This document shows positions 1-47,570 of a stretch of 64,000 nt of DNA, one piece after another. The notes below the pieces were generated by a model, which was not told where the DNA came from, did no database searches, and saw only the letters and a list, made by a program, of their open reading frames with translations. Numbering within the stretch: the first letter of the stretch is position 1; the number at the start of each line of letters is the position of its first letter. The stretch is from Chrysomallon squamiferum. Lineage: Eukaryota > Mollusca > Gastropoda > Neomphalida > Peltospiridae. The stretch is taken from assembly GCA_012295275.1 (NCBI GenBank), contig CM022679.1, forward strand, positions 22,908,415 through 22,972,414. The letters are read 5' to 3'. Made by a program: the position numbers and the translations under genes.

Positions 1-3000
1 GTTTTATTGGTTTAAGACACTAACTTACTATAATGATTGCATTTTTATGTCAGTTGATTTATTTACATCATTACAAAATTCCATATTTATCGAGTTTTGT
101 TTATATATTTAATTATTTGTATAAAATCATGTTATAAATGTTAAAGGAAAGTCTCCAAACATTCTCAAAATTAGTGTCTTATAATTATTGTACTTTATTT
201 TTAGCAAAGGTTAATGTTACAAATAGAAAAACCTTTAAAAATACCAAATGTATTTAGACTAATCATCAGTAACTTAATATGTTTTCATTATATATCTGTG
301 TAATTTTTAAAGCCATTTTATTATATACTTTTATTTTATTTATGTATGTATAAATAAATGATAGTTTATTATATCAAAAGATCATATACTCCAAAAAGGA
401 AATCCATTATAATTGTGGTAAGGACAATATGTTTATTCAGTGTTGTGACTATAAATTATTTTTATGAGAGTAATACCAAAGCTGTCTCTAAACTGAAGCC
501 AAAAATTAATTTTAATAATGGTTGATAAGAAAAAAAAAAACCAAAGAAACCCCCCACATTAATATGACATATTATTTAAATGAAATTTAAATCAAACTTA
601 CAAATGTTGATTTTATTTTGTTTGTATATATGTGTGTTATGCATTTCAGGATAAAATCTAAATGACATTGAACAGGTGCCAAAAGCAATTTGTAGCTCAT
701 TTTTGTTTTTTCACTTACAGCAAATTATTTTATTTTATTTATTTATTTATTTATTTATTTTTTTTGTTTGAAAATCTAAACTGTACTTCATTTGGTAATT
801 TTATCTGAAAAGTCATGAATCTCACAGAGATCTATCCAGCTTTTGTAAAATAGGAAATAATCATTTAATACAGATAGAATAACTTTTAAATTAATACTCT
901 TTGTGTAGTGAAATTTTTGGTAACAGTGGTTTGTTTTTTTGGAATATTTAATCCTTTTCAAGGTGCTTTTCAGATCAACTGACATAGATACTACTACATT
1001 TAATAGTAAAGCCTTACATCTGATTTGGATATATTTTTATATTAATAGGAATACATATGTTGTAATTTATACATGTTAAATACAAGAAAAAAAGAAAAGA
1101 AAAAAGTAAGATATATTTATGTTAAATAGTCCCTTTTAATACTATTAATTGTGACATTTTCAAAACCACTTATTTTGTGTAGAGTTTATGCGAACTTGTC
1201 TGCAAAATGTAGTCAAAGTACATTACCTATTCATTTTGGATTGTTCTTAATATTTTTTTTTTTTTTTTTGTCATTTACTGATATTTTTGTTTGTTGTTTT
1301 TGTTGTAAACTGTGCCAAACTGTTACTTTAAAATATATGAACATATTGAAGTATTAAAATTCTAATTACTTATCACCATGCCTACAGCCTCTTCTTGTTA
1401 ACAGTATTTTTAACCATGTATAACTTTGTGTTGTTGTTTTTTAATGTTATTTCAAATATTTACATATATAATCTGAAACTGTTGTATTTCAATGTCTAAA
1501 GAATGAATAAAATTTTAATTTCTTGAACTATTGATTTCGAGAATATTTTTAAAATAATTATTTACATTCTAGAATATTAAAACTGCAAGGTGGCAGAATT
1601 GAAGAATGGGCAACAGATCATGATAAATTCTTACTGGTGCAAAAGTCTAGACATTTCATTATAAATATTTTAATAAAATGTTGTGATATACTTCCAAAGA
1701 TTTGTGTGTATGTGTGTGTGTGTGTGAGATAAGAAAAAATATAAAATTGTTACGTAATTAATGAATGCAATAAATATAACTTAGCACCAAATACAGCAAA
1801 GATACCTTCATAGAAAACATACTTTATTTACTGTTCAATCATTAAAAACTTAAAAACAACAACAAAAAGCAATTTAAAAAAAAGCAAAAAAACAAATAAC
1901 CGCCACAATTATATTGCAAATGTTACTGGAAACTGATTATCTAAAATACTAATATACATGTATATATTCAAAATATAAGTTATCAATAAGACTGATCAAT
2001 TTAAAATTTGCATCAAAGAAAAAAGTAAAGTTGATACCATTATTTTGAGGATTTACCTAATTTACCCACAAGTCTGTCATACCGGAGACAGCAATATTGA
2101 AACCAACCATATAAATTCATTCTCTTCTTTATTGTGATATTAAATACTGCTTCTGTTTTATGAATTAGAACAAAAACAACAACACAATAACAATTAAAAA
2201 AAAATAAAAATGACAAAAAAAAGTTATACAACATGACTTCTTATAACCAACCAACCAACCAATGTAAAATAAAAGATCAGTTATCAATAATAAAAGATGT
2301 TTGAGAGTTGAAGCTTAAAGGTACATGGTCTCATAAGACAATTGTAAAAATCAAAGTCGACAGCTGACAGCCTTGAAGAGTACCTGCTGTTGTTTTTAAT
2401 CTTTCATTTAAAAAAATAAAAAATAAATATAAATAAAGAAATAAAGAAAACAAATTTTAAACCATTTAACATTTTGTAATAAATTAATGTAAAATATTAT
2501 TAGGTATATGATTTAAAAATGTTTTTGAAGTTACAGACAATTATATAAATGTCTATAAGGTTATATGTATCTGTTCATGCACAAAATAATATCCATGTAG
2601 TAATATTTATAGGCAAGAACAGGGTGGAACAACAAATACATTTACAATAAACAGCATATAAATCTAGTTTGTAACATAACATGAATAACCACCTAAACAC
2701 AATTAGCAAAATTTGTGGTTGTTAAGTTGAAAACAATAATAAAAAAAAAAACATGTAAAGAAAAGAAAAGAAAAAAGTACTAAAATTGTTAAAGCATCTG
2801 ATTCCTACAACACATCAGTATAAAATGTAATGATTTAATTTATAACAACATTATTCAAAAATGATGAAAGCTCAGGTCATGGATATCTGTGACAAATTGA
2901 CCACTTATCTATGAAATGTTACTCATGTTTGAATCTCTTCTTATCAGTCGGTATAAAGTATGTCATAGGAAGCTGGCTAAACTGCTGTTAGTTGAGGAAA

Positions 3001-5845
3001 CTTTTACCTCTTGACATTTGTTACTGATGAGTCCAATTACGTAAACAACAATGAACACAGGGTGGTGAAGATAAATTATGAATTTCATTATAGAAAATTA
3101 GCTTGAAAATTCCATTTTATATGTTTTCTGCAGGAAAGTCAAGATAATGAACAAAATAAATTAAAAGGAAAAACAAAACAAGAAGTACATGAAAAATAAA
3201 TGACTGTAATGCTACATAATGTAGTAATACAAAAAAAGAGCCTTGTAGAGTCATTAAAAAAAAAAAAAAAAAAATTGAAAAAAACATGCAAGGGATGAAC
3301 ACAGACAAATAGGTCAGCATTAGTTATCCTACTGACTGAACACTGCAGGATTTTAAGAAATATTGTTATGTGAAAATCAAAATATGCCTGTTAAAATCTA
3401 AATTCATAATACATCAAATATAAATAGATTTAATATAGTTATTTTTGTTTTATTTTTCTCAGTGGTTGTTCTGGATATGATGCAATTATAAATCTAGCTG
3501 TTTTAATCTTGCTCACTGAGTAAATAATCATTAGAAATTCAATTAACAGTTCTAACTGCATTTTAACTAGTCAAGTATGACATCTGGCCTAATACATAAT
3601 GAATTTACATAACAATCATCTGACAGAGATAACTTTTCCCATCATGCATGTTATCTATGAGAATAACAGGCAATAATAATCAAATGCAGTTGATATTGTA
3701 TCACGAGTATGAATGAAGAACAGCAGTAGCTACTGAAACAGGTAAGTGAAGACTGGAATTTGTGTTTATACTTTCAATTGAACATTTGTCTTTGTATATG
3801 GTACAAATTAAATTCTTCATAAAAATACTGGGGTAAAGAAAGGTTCACAGCAGTTTGCAAGTGAGATTCAAAGAAATTATTTAGATATCTGCACAGATTT
3901 ACTCAACCGAATATTGTTCACCTTTCAGAATATGTACTTAATATAAACATTGTCATATATTTCAGTCACATGTGAAATGAAATCATATGCTTGAATGCTG
4001 GCTATTGTGAAAACATATACATTTTTGTTCCAACCCAATAGGTACAAGCAAAAAAAAAAAAAAAAAAAGAGAAAAATAATAGATTAAGTAAATATAGAAA
4101 TAAATAAATAAATTAAAAAAAAAGAAGGATGAACTCTTTTCTATTGTTGAAAACTATATTTATGTTCATTTGATGAAATTTATCTTAAAAGTTGTTGCAA
4201 AAAAAACGATTCTAAAAGTCACCTAGTACATTCCAAAATCACTCATCAGATTAAAATGAGATAAAAACTTTTATATACTTTTATCACACAAAATGAACTA
4301 GTGATCACTTTTGTAATAATGTAGAAGATGAAGTAAAATAATTCTAAAAAATGTTTTAAATATAAAAGAATATATAAATACCATACTCAGTTTAAAAGTA
4401 AAAAACAGATTTCTGAAACTCTGCAATGAAATTATATTTATCAATCTATTTATTTATATATTTATAATTTATTTATTTTTTAAGAAATACTTGTTAAAAT
4501 AACCTATTGCACATATGATCAAAGTGAGTAGGTACTGAAATATATTTTTAAACTTAATTTTTAAAACAATTAATCTAAAGATGGATCAGCTAAGGCAATT
4601 ATAACAAATAGTCTAAAATATATATATAAAAAAAAATTGGTTTTAAATCCTTTCAAATTCAACAAAGAAGATAGTGAAGATTCTTACAGTGAGGAAGAAT
4701 GGTGGTACTAATTACATAATCTTTCTCAGATTATCACCAACGCACCAACTGAAGGTAAAACTTTCTTTTTTATTAAACAACAAAAACAAACAAAAAATAA
4801 ATAAATAAAAAACATAAATGCAACATCAAAACATTGTCATAAGACATCCAAATATTTGGCAGACAGACAACAATGGATGGTTGGTTAGTAATGTGTACTG
4901 GGAAAGGACATTTTTCTAAAAAGATCTCATTAATATCACTGAAATAATAAAAATAAATAGCAATATGGACAAACTCAGTATACGTCACTTGAAACTGTCC
5001 ATTTTTTACTTTTATCCATGTGACATATATCAGTGTACATGCAGGGACTTCAAATCTAAATAAAATTATTAAAGAGTTTGGAGAATTTCCACATCACATA
5101 TTTCACTTCATTTGTAACACAATATTCGAAACATTGTAAGATAAAAATTGTGGAGTAAAGGGCCATAAATAATATTATAATAATCAATTTACCCATCTGT
5201 GTGCTGGGTTTTACAGTTAAAAGCAAAGTCCAAATTGATCCCAAGCATCCAGGTAGTGATGAGAGATAGCATGAAATGAAAGAATTTAAATGCTATTTTG
5301 AATGAATTTGCAGTGTTTATTTCAAATAATGAGAGGAAACCTGCTGCTGTGACCTCAGGGGCTACTCTTTTTTTTATTAGCAGCAGTTTTATGTGAACCA
5401 TCCCATAAACAGGACATTTCATTTAGAAATGTATTCTACAAAAGACACAGTACTTCTATAACCTGGTTCACTGTGTCTCAGTAGGTTGGTGTGATGAATT
5501 TAAAAAAGTGTGCACAAGATTAAGATGTCGTAACTAGAAATAAGATTAAGTGGGAAAGAGTGGGCTAAGAAACTGTACTAGAAAGCAAACCTGAGTCTTA
5601 AGAATGACAATAAATAAATCATTTATACTGAATAGCTGAAGGACACAACTGACTTGGGAGTAGCATTTATGTTTCATATTTGCTGTTGTTTCATGGAACT
5701 GTTACATACTAGAAATTCTTCATAATAGAGAAAAGGGGTCATGATAGTGTCAGCCATATCCTATCATTAAAAAAAAACACTCTCAAACATTTTGTTTACA
5801 CTCACAGCAGTTTACTTTTCGATCATTTCTTGGACATTCCCATTG

Positions 5846-6273
5846 CAGGAACTGTAACATGTAGAACATTTCTTCATAATTAAAGACTTTATGAGACTCG
5901 TGATCCTGACAGAAAGTCACCCACATCAATCATGAATAAAAATCAGCCTTTTTCTTAAAACTCGTCTTGAAAATGAACTACATTGAATGTAAAGCCTCTA
6001 AACACAACAAACTAAATATAAAATATAAAATCAGCCTTTTTCTTAAAACTCGTCTTGAAAATGAACTACATTGAATGTAAAGCCTCTAAACACAGGAACT
6101 GTAACATGTAGAACATTTCTTCATAATTAAAGACTTTATGAGACTCGTGATCCTGATAGAAAGTCAGCCACATCAATCATGAATAAAAATCAGCCTTTTT
6201 CTTAAAACCTCTTGTCTTGAAAATGAACTACATTGAATGTAAAGCCTCTAAACACAACAAACTAAATATAAAA
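5846..6273. repeat. Nested direct duplication, about 170-250 bp unit
   Basis: The segment starting with CAGGAACTGTAACATG at 5846 recurs at 6093 with few changes. Its second half, starting AAATCAGCCTTTTTCTT, is present three times (about 5939, 6027 and 6187). The pattern suggests two successive unequal events. No coding sense was seen. Confidence 0.85.
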
Positions 6274-7864
6274 TAGATAAATAATTTAAAAAGAAACGTA
6301 AATTTTTTTAATCAGGATATGGCTTTATAGACTTGGAATGCAGCATGTCTTAAAACTGAAACCTGATTTCTTGGTGGACATCTTGTCTATTACTCAGACC
6401 ATGATCCAAGACAAAAGCATCATTGCAGCTGTCACCAGCTTTCAAAACTGGAATATTTTAGCACACAGTTACTGAACTGCAAGAAACAACTTGTCCACAT
6501 TGCTGTAAACCAAATATATATATCACATTATTTTTATTTGGATGTTTATTGATAAACCTTCTAAACTTTGCTTTATCTTGTTTTCCTTTCAGTTTACTCA
6601 ATTAAATTCAGTGTATCTAGTTTATGTTTGATTCATTTACTTTCTGGAGTTTAATTATTAAAATATTAAATAAACAAATAATAAAGAAATAAATAAAAGT
6701 ATTTAAAACATGTCCAGCATCTGTATTACACTGTCCAAGAGAAAAACTTCTTTCCTCTTTTAGTGATGTACTTGATCTGCTTTCCAGAACCACAAACAAT
6801 TAACTTCATCATCTTTGTTTTTACAGTTTGGGTTCTTTTAATAGTTAAAATTTTCAGGTTTTTAAAAATCATTTCAGGTCAACAGATCAGCTGTTTATAC
6901 TTCTTCACAAGGAATTAATTATTTTCTGAATCTGTTGCAAACAAAACTTTAAAAATATATTGTTATTTTTATAAAAAAATAATTGACATTTGTTCAACCA
7001 AACAGTTCAGTTTTCACAAAATAATAAAAAAATAAAAATAAATAAATAAATAAATAAATAAAATAAAATTTATAAAAATATATAAAAAAATAAAATAAAA
7101 TAAATAAATCAGTTAATTTAAAAAGAACAAAAAACAAAACACCTAATGTGAAACCACCAAACAAATAAAAAAGAACCAAACTTAATTGTATTTATTGTAA
7201 CTAATGATAAAATCTTTTTTCTTCAAAAATAGAGAAGATATACTTCACACAAACGTTATTCTAGCAGTTTAATAAAACATTTCAACAGCAAAATAAATGT
7301 ATTGCAAATGTTGCTAAAAACCAGTAATCTAATTTGTGAAAACATTTTAAACAAATTACCTTGTTGCAGAAATTCCTGTTAATTATAAAAAATTAAAAAT
7401 AAATTAAAATAAGACAAGACATGATCATGTCATTACTGAAAAAATCTTCTCAATCTGAAATCAAAGCATTAAAACCTGTAATATGGAAAATAAAATCGTA
7501 TTCCAAACTTTTGATAACTGTATGGAAGACAGTAATTAAATAAAAATGTAGTTTTCCTGCAGATTATGCATGGCTTCATGATAATGCCATTAAGATCAAT
7601 CACAAAATTTTCATTATTTTCTGGTAGGCCTTATCATGCTTTATTCAATAATTTTCTACCTTATTGCTTTTTACTGCAAGTATATGTATATACCAAGTCA
7701 CATAAAACTGCATAAACACCTACTTCTGCTTGTCAAACGCGTTAAATCAAACATTTTTTGTCTTTCATCTACAAACTATTTTCTGCATTTGTGGTGTTCC
7801 TTAAAGCTTGTGAAAATAAAATTTAAATGAAGTGAGGCCAGTATATTATTAGTATTACTTCTGG

Positions 7865-7866
<2 letters not shown>

Positions 7867-7913
<47 letters not shown>
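7867..7913. repeat. (AAT)n microsatellite
   Basis: About fifteen uninterrupted AAT units, seen directly. It lies about 400 bp upstream of the transporter start codon. Confidence 0.95.
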
Positions 7914-7915
<2 letters not shown>

Positions 7916-8308
7916 TATATTTTGATTCAATTATTTTTTTTTATTTGACTTCTCTGGCCATGTAACCTTCTCCATCATGTTGCGCATTTTTTTTCATGGT
8001 TACTAATTTTACTTGGTTATTATTATTACAGTTTTCTAAACAAAAAACAGTTTTAAAAACAGACAAAAAGCGGATTATAGTTCATAAAAAATATATATTA
8101 ATAAATATATATATTTTTTTTTTTAAAACAACATAAAAAAATACAGCGTTTTTAATTAAATTATTTAATAAAAATGGTTTTCAAAATAATCATTACATTT
8201 CAGAACTTCTCTTTCAGAGTGAATGCCGTAAATTACTCCCGCTGAAGAACGACTAAAGGGAAACAAGTACAATATAATACAAATAGTTACGTACCTTTAT
8301 CACCCACG

Positions 8309-41187
<32,879 letters not shown>

Positions 41188-42909
41188 CAACTGGAAAATC
41201 AGTACTGTATAGAGTTTTTGTTAAATTTGTCTGAAGAGGAAAATTATGAACTGAAAGAGAAAAAGAAAGAAAAAAAAGAAGAAAAAAGGGAAAAGATATG
41301 TTGGAATTAATATTATGTTGAATTAATTTGGTAATTTTGTAAAAAAAGAAATGATTATTTTTGTTTTATTTATGATTAATGAAAATTGTAATATTATTGA
41401 AATGGAGACAGAGAGTTAGAGAGAGACAGAGAGAGACAGAGACAGAGAGAGAGAGAGGAAATGTTTGACTGTTGAACTTTTAAAAGAATCAGGTTTAGTC
41501 TGGTAACAGAAACAATGATCTATAAGAAAACAATATTTGAAATTTAAAAAAAATATATATATATATAAATTTTAAAAAAAAAAAAAATATATTATTTTAA
41601 AGAAAATTACTACTGAAGAAAAAAGTGTGCTGATATCACTTGACAAGGAAAATAACTAATTAGGAAATTAGTACTGGAAGATAACTCTTAGTTTATTTTT
41701 TACATGATTATATTTATGTATAGTTTCTGTCACAGCTTGGTTAGTTAATTAAAAAATAACAATAGAAAATCAGATATCTGGTAAAGCAGCTTTTTATCTA
41801 GTCATGTCAAGTTATATGTTATTATCATTATCATCGTCATCGTCATTATTATTTTTATGTTACTATTATTTATATTTATTATAATATCATTATCATTATC
41901 AATATTATTAATATCAATATTATCATTATCAAAATATTATTATTATAATTATTATTACTGCTACTATTATTATTTTATCATCATCATTACTATTATTATT
42001 AACATTACTGTTATCGTCATCAAAGATGAATATGGCTTAGGAAAAACAGAAATAGCAAAGAAAATATTTAACACTATCTAGAAAATAGTACAGAATGAAC
42101 CCAGTAAGAGAAATCGAGACAAAAATGTGATGTACAGAATAATGATAATTGTCGTATTATTTCAGTATAGAAAGTGCTGGATCACATCGTGTTTTGTTTT
42201 ATTAACTTTTTAGTAATTTTTGTTGCAATGTTTCAGAGATAAATTCAGGTGAAAGAATCAAACACAAAAAAAAAATCATTAAAAAATAAAACGAACAAAT
42301 AAATAACCCACTTGGCCAAAATATTTCGTTTTCTTGTTTTACAGGTTAGAAGTTCATTAGTTTGTTAACTTTTATGAGATGTTTTGTTATTATGATTTTA
42401 ATAGACCAGTTTCTGTAGACATTCCTCCCTGCAGTACATATCAGTTTTTCTAGTTTTTAAGTACCAGTCAAATTTCTTATAGATCTTTAAACTTTTATAT
42501 TTATTTTTGCTTTTAGTTTGATTGTATTTTCTATTTTTTTTTTTTTTTTTTTTTTTTTATACTTTTTTTAATGTGTGTAAAAGTTTTAAGATGTCTTATT
42601 TTGTGTGATTCTTTGTTTCTGTTTTTGTTTTTGTTAGTTTTTGTTTTGTAGTTTTGTTTCAGTCGTCTAACAGTTCTACAATGTTGTAAGTAGGACTAAG
42701 TTTGCAAATGTAACTTCATTTTTATTTGTTTGTTTTGAATTTAATTGCTTAGCAATCGTTTAACTTGAACTAGATAATCTTAACGTTGTTGTAGTATTTT
42801 GTTATTACAACTGAGACAGTTGTATTTAGATATTTTGTTTTTGAGCTTGTTTGAGAGAGAAAGAGAATGAGAAGCAAGGAGGAGAGAGAAAGGAAGGGGG
42901 GGAGAGAGA

Positions 42910-42967
<58 letters not shown>

Positions 42968-45505
42968 CAGATAGACTTCTGAATTCAGGACATGGATACA
43001 ACAAAGGTAGACATACGCTTAATTTGACAAACTTTTTAGTAGTATTTTTTATTGCATTAAAATTGTGTTAGAAAAATATGTGTAAAATGTTTTATAAATC
43101 ATTGTTAAAACTCTTGACAGGGAACAAACAAACATTAAAACAACAACTGCCAGTATATTTTTTTCAAGTCACACTTCAGGTATTAAACAATTATATATAG
43201 CTCTCAAACTGCGGCCTTGCTACCCCCTTTGATATGATTTTGATTAAATTCATATGACTACAAGATCAGCAGATAACTAATGCCATCATTTCTAAAATCA
43301 GGGAATGTCTTTGCCTTGAAAACTTTTATAAACTTCGGTTAAATTTAATTGTTTATATTCCTTCTTTTTTATTTTTTTTTTCCTTTTTTTCCACATTTTT
43401 TATACATATTTAACTGGGAAATATATAATTAAATTTCTCACATACATTATTAAAACATATTGCAGGATAAGAAAACATGGAATTATATTATTTTGTTTTC
43501 TGTTATTTTACAAGCATTCAGGGTATGCAAAGGTAATATATTTGTCTCTTGTCAGGAATGACATATTATTTTTAGTCTGTTTTTACGATATATATATATA
43601 TATGTGTGTTGGATCGAATGAAATTCATAGATGTTAGGAAAATCGTTATATTGTTCATTCAAATTTTAGCCTGAAGAAAAGAAAAAGACAAAATGAGAGA
43701 GAGATCGAGCATTCAATTAAGTCTGTTTTTTGAACAAAAGATTTTTTTTTTTTTTTTTTTTTTTTTCATTGTTTAATTCTTGTTTTAGGGTAATTCGGAT
43801 AACGGTAATTTATGACGAGCAGTATTAGCTACGATAACTAGTAAATTGGTTTCATCTTTTAGTGATTAATATATTGTTTTTATGTTGTTAGCTATGGTTT
43901 ATTTGTAGCGAGAACTCAGATTTCAGAATATACTACATCTAAATTTCCTTCCTATAGAACAAACGGCCCTCGTTTCTGTTACTATTTCCAGTAACCAATT
44001 TCCCAAATGAACGAAAAAGTCTTTTAAAATTCAGAAATTTAAAAATTTACAAGAGACTTTATGAGTTAGATCTTTAGTTAAAAGAAAGTTATGTTTTATT
44101 TTGTTATAATCTTAATTTTGATTTTATAAAATTTTTGTTAATAACGATATTGTTTAGTAGTAAAATATCCACATCTTCTGAACGAGTGAATCATAATTAG
44201 TTCCTTATCAGGTACGCCATTGTATCTTTAGTGGGTGTGTCTTGCATTAGTTGGTCTGTTTTGTTTTGTTTCGTGAGTGGGTGTGTCTTTGTGTGTCAAA
44301 ACGACTCGGTGAAAGGGGAGTGTCTCAATCTCACATCATTCAAGAGATTTTGTTTTACGTTTGTTAATCTCAGACGGATAATAACATGACAGATATGTCT
44401 GTTTTTTAAATCTGGTCGTATATTACTTGAATTTGTTATTTTTACATATTGCAATAATTTTGATTCTGTGTAAATAGCAGAAAAAATGTGTTACATGAGA
44501 TAATCGCATACGCGCGCGTGCTTGCACGCACCACTTCTACACACACACGCATACAATAACAAATACGCATACGACATTGATATACATTAGTTTCGACACA
44601 AGACCAGGTTCCAGTGGATTTGGCATATTTTTATTTTCTGACACACAAAACTTAAAATGTATTCAAATACATAATCAGACACACAAAAGCATGCACATGC
44701 ATACATTCATATATGAATGACATAATATATACACATACATTCATACATATATATATATAACTTAATATTTATTTTTATCTTTTATTATATGTTATTTGCT
44801 TTTTTAATTATTATTATTATTATTATTTTTTTCATTTTGATGTTCTGCCAATTTCATAAATGTTAATCATGATTTGTAATCTCATATACCGGTATGTTAC
44901 CCAATATGTTAATGGTTTTCGTTTTTATTTTTATGGTTTTAAAGAAATGGAAAAGTATTTTCGAGTAATAGAAAACTGAACTGTATGAAGAAGAAATAAT
45001 AAAATAAAAAATAAGAAGAAGAAGAGAAAAATCCCAAATCTTTTGTATTGCTCTCAATTTGAAACGCTAAACTTCTGTTTTCAATAGTGAAATTTTTAGT
45101 GCCGATTTTTGTCAAAATTTAATATTTATAAAAAGATGTTTATTTTTTGATAAAGAAAGATTTCGTTTAGACAGTGTTTCTAGGCACTAGGCTCAGAAAC
45201 GAGCTGCTGTAATACGTTGTCTTCGTGTTTCGTAAACAATTATGGACTGTTGAAAATTGTGTTTTATTATTTCAACAAAGGAAAGTAAATTGCTTTGGTT
45301 ATTGATTGTGTTTTCGTTATCTTTATTTTATGTTTTTTCTGTTTGTTATTATTATTTTCTTTCTTTCTGTTTTGTTCTGTATATCATTGTTTGAATTAAA
45401 CGTCCACTGTGTCATGTTAAACGTTATTTTTTATTATTATTAATCTTTTTTTTTTTAATTTCTGAGAATCATCACAAAAACAAACGATGACAAATAAATA
45501 AGAAT
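41188..45505 (+). other. ABCC1 3' UTR and intergenic DNA
   Basis: No coding region was recognised. The sequence is AT-rich with A-runs, ATT arrays, an AG block and a poly-T of about 25. The first AATAAA-like signal after the stop that stands out is at 42285-42290, and another candidate (ATTAAA) lies near 45394, but neither can be confirmed as the cleavage signal by eye. Confidence 0.5.
42901..42961. repeat. (GA)n microsatellite
   Basis: About 60 bp of GA units with impure flanks, in the presumed ABCC1 3' region. Confidence 0.93.
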
Positions 45506-46007
45506 GAAAGGCTGAAAACAGAAATCTGAATTACGGCTTGCTTTAAAAGAAAAAAAGAAAAGAAAACCCATGGCTAACAGTAACACTCACAAAAGATAAC
45601 AACAAAATATACACGTACCTACATTCTTTCGAAGCGTGGTTTCAATGGGTGCGGTCACTTCATCATTGTGGAATTCTAGTGTGCCACTGTTTGGCGAAAT
45701 CCACAGCATGATAGATAAAACATATCCCTGTCTTGCTCTGACCTCTGCCACCACTCATCTGTTTCACCCGTCCTCACTGTCTCTCCCCTGGACCTGTTTT
45801 CCCTCGTGTGATTTCCAAACGTTAATACGTAGTGATCACCTTAGCCAACCCAGGACCACTTCAGTTTTGGTTTTATCTCTTAAACCTCATTTGTTTATTT
45901 ATTTATTTTATTTTTTTAAAACTTTAAACATAAAAAAATAAAAAAATAAAAAAATAAAAAATGAAGGGAAAAAGAAAAAGAAACGCATAGATGAAATATT
46001 CTAGGAA

Positions 46008-46238
46008 TTACCTTTTCGATGCAGACGGATGCGCATGCGTGACCCGTAGTCTCGAGACGCCTTCTGCAGCTTTTACATGCCTTGCAGGAAGAGTGAGCCA
46101 GGATTCAACGTGCCCAGATTCAGTCTGTGCTAAGCAGACGATGTCCTTGTAGTGACTGTTGCTGATGATGGCCACACACAAAAAAATCTGTTGATTTGAA
46201 CGCCCTTCAGCAGCGCCGTTTGGTGACGAAATCTCCAT
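46008..46238 (-). other. Higher-GC block with a minus-strand open frame, not called as a gene
   Basis: A 76-codon minus-strand frame in more complex, GC-richer sequence. It has no recognised domain or clear splice sites, and the frame is not preserved in unit 2 (about 57440-57660). It could be a decayed mobile element or exon fragment. Confidence 0.2.
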
Positions 46239-47385
46239 CAGTCCATAACAAGAACCCTGTCACATATTCATGTGAAATTTTACTGTGAGACGATCATAAA
46301 TAATGAAATTATGACACTTAGTATCAAAGAGATAATTCAGTGAATACATCATGACCTAACTTTTTTCACAGAGTATACTTCTTCCCATCTTTGAGCGGCG
46401 TCTGCTAGTTCATTCATTCTTTGTTTAATTCCGTGTCGTGTGTCGTTGCTGGAAGGACGGAGGGGCGGTGCCCCCGGGCATCCAAATGATGGAGGGGGGG
46501 GGGGGCTCCAGTCAGAGAAAATAACTTAATAAATTAGGTTGATTTATATTTAAATCGAAAAAAGTTTTTATTTTATGTTTACATATTCAAAATACCTTCA
46601 TTTCTCATAAATATGTCTCAGCACTAGGCCTTATACTTGAGTCTTTAGGGCACACAATCAAGGAGTTGGCCCTGGACATCACTACACCTCTGCACGCCAC
46701 TGACAATAATAACAACAACAACAACAACAACAATAATAACATGAATAAAAATATGAATACCACAAATACGCTCCATCAAAACCCAACAATAAGCTATTGT
46801 ACTGGTTACATACATTTCTGTATGTCAGAAAGTTTCACTTCACAACGCGTGGCAAGCGTTACTGTAGTGTGAGTTTTCACTACATAACGATATTACAATT
46901 TACTGTGACAGATTTTCTTTTTAAACTATTATATTCGATAATTTAGAATCTCTTATCAATTACCATTGTAAGTGATTTGTCTGTGTATGTCAGCATTGTC
47001 ATATAAACGTTCTATTCAAAGAAAGCGAATCTGGCAAAACACAACAGAGTGTCAGTCGTTGTTTTTTTTGTTATGTGCGAAGGAAAGAGGTAAAAAAAGA
47101 AAATACGAAATGAAATAACGTTTTGTCCACACACACACACACACATACAAAAAAAACAACACAAATGTATATTATTTAATACTTGTAGTTATGGTTGACA
47201 GTGTTTAAAGGCAGTTAATGGTACGCGTATGGTTAGGCAATAAAAATATTATAATTTACTGCAGCAACGTTTCTTTTGAACTGATACGTTCGAAAGGTGT
47301 TTTATTCACATTCGCTGGAGCCCATTTGTCACCACGCAAACGATGTATAGGTAAATGCTTTTGTTACATTTGATGAAATTTCTCT

Positions 47386-47530
47386 AAAAGATAACAAAGT
47401 GAGCTTATTCCGTATACAGAATAGTTTTGTTATTTTTTAATGAAATTATATAAAAGATAACAAAGTAAGATTAATCTGTATACCGAATACTTTTGTTATT
47501 TTTAATGAAATTACACAAAAGATAACAAAG
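47386..47530 (+). promoter_or_regulatory. Promoter-proximal triple repeat with GATA/TCF-like motif, peptide gene 1
   Basis: Three tandem units of about 65 bp, each with AAAGATAACAAAG (about 47387-47399, 47453-47465, 47518-47530) followed by GTATACAGAATA or a variant and TTTTGTTATTTTT. The shared core contains AGATAA (GATA-factor type) overlapping AACAAAG (TCF/SOX type). The array ends about 40 bp upstream of the TATA box. It is preserved in unit 2 at about 58805-58949. Binding is inference. Confidence 0.55.
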
Positions 47531-47570
47531 CAAGGTTAATCGGTGTACAGCTGGTTATTCTGTGTTTGCG

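Larger units (their letters stand above)
1..8308. other. Upstream region without a recognised gene
   Basis: No open frame here is flanked by convincing splice sites or resembles a known family; the longest frames are AT-rich and low in complexity. The top strand is T-rich up to an AATAAA at 1506-1511. It is A-rich from about 1.8 kb (a TTTATT, AATAAA on the other strand, sits at 1823-1828) to about 8.2 kb. Introns of the + strand transporter gene that follows are T-rich, so the A-rich stretch could be intron or 3' UTR of a minus-strand gene; this is inference. It also holds poly-A runs, TTTA tracts, an AAT array at 7867-7913 and a nested duplication at 5846-6273. Confidence 0.5.

Noticed and set aside
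5189-5422. Minus-strand 77-codon frame with protein-like composition
   Set aside because: No splice sites, domain or conservation evidence; AT-rich composition like its surroundings.
45636-45941. Open frame shared by both duplication units (counterpart 57036-57389)
   Set aside because: The units are too similar for shared openness to indicate selection; no recognisable motif, signal or splice signals.
46436-46706. GC-rich block with GGGGCGGTGCCCCCGGGC and a right border like CTGCACGCCACTGAC, suggestive of a DNA transposon
   Set aside because: No matching inverted end or target-site duplication could be paired by eye.
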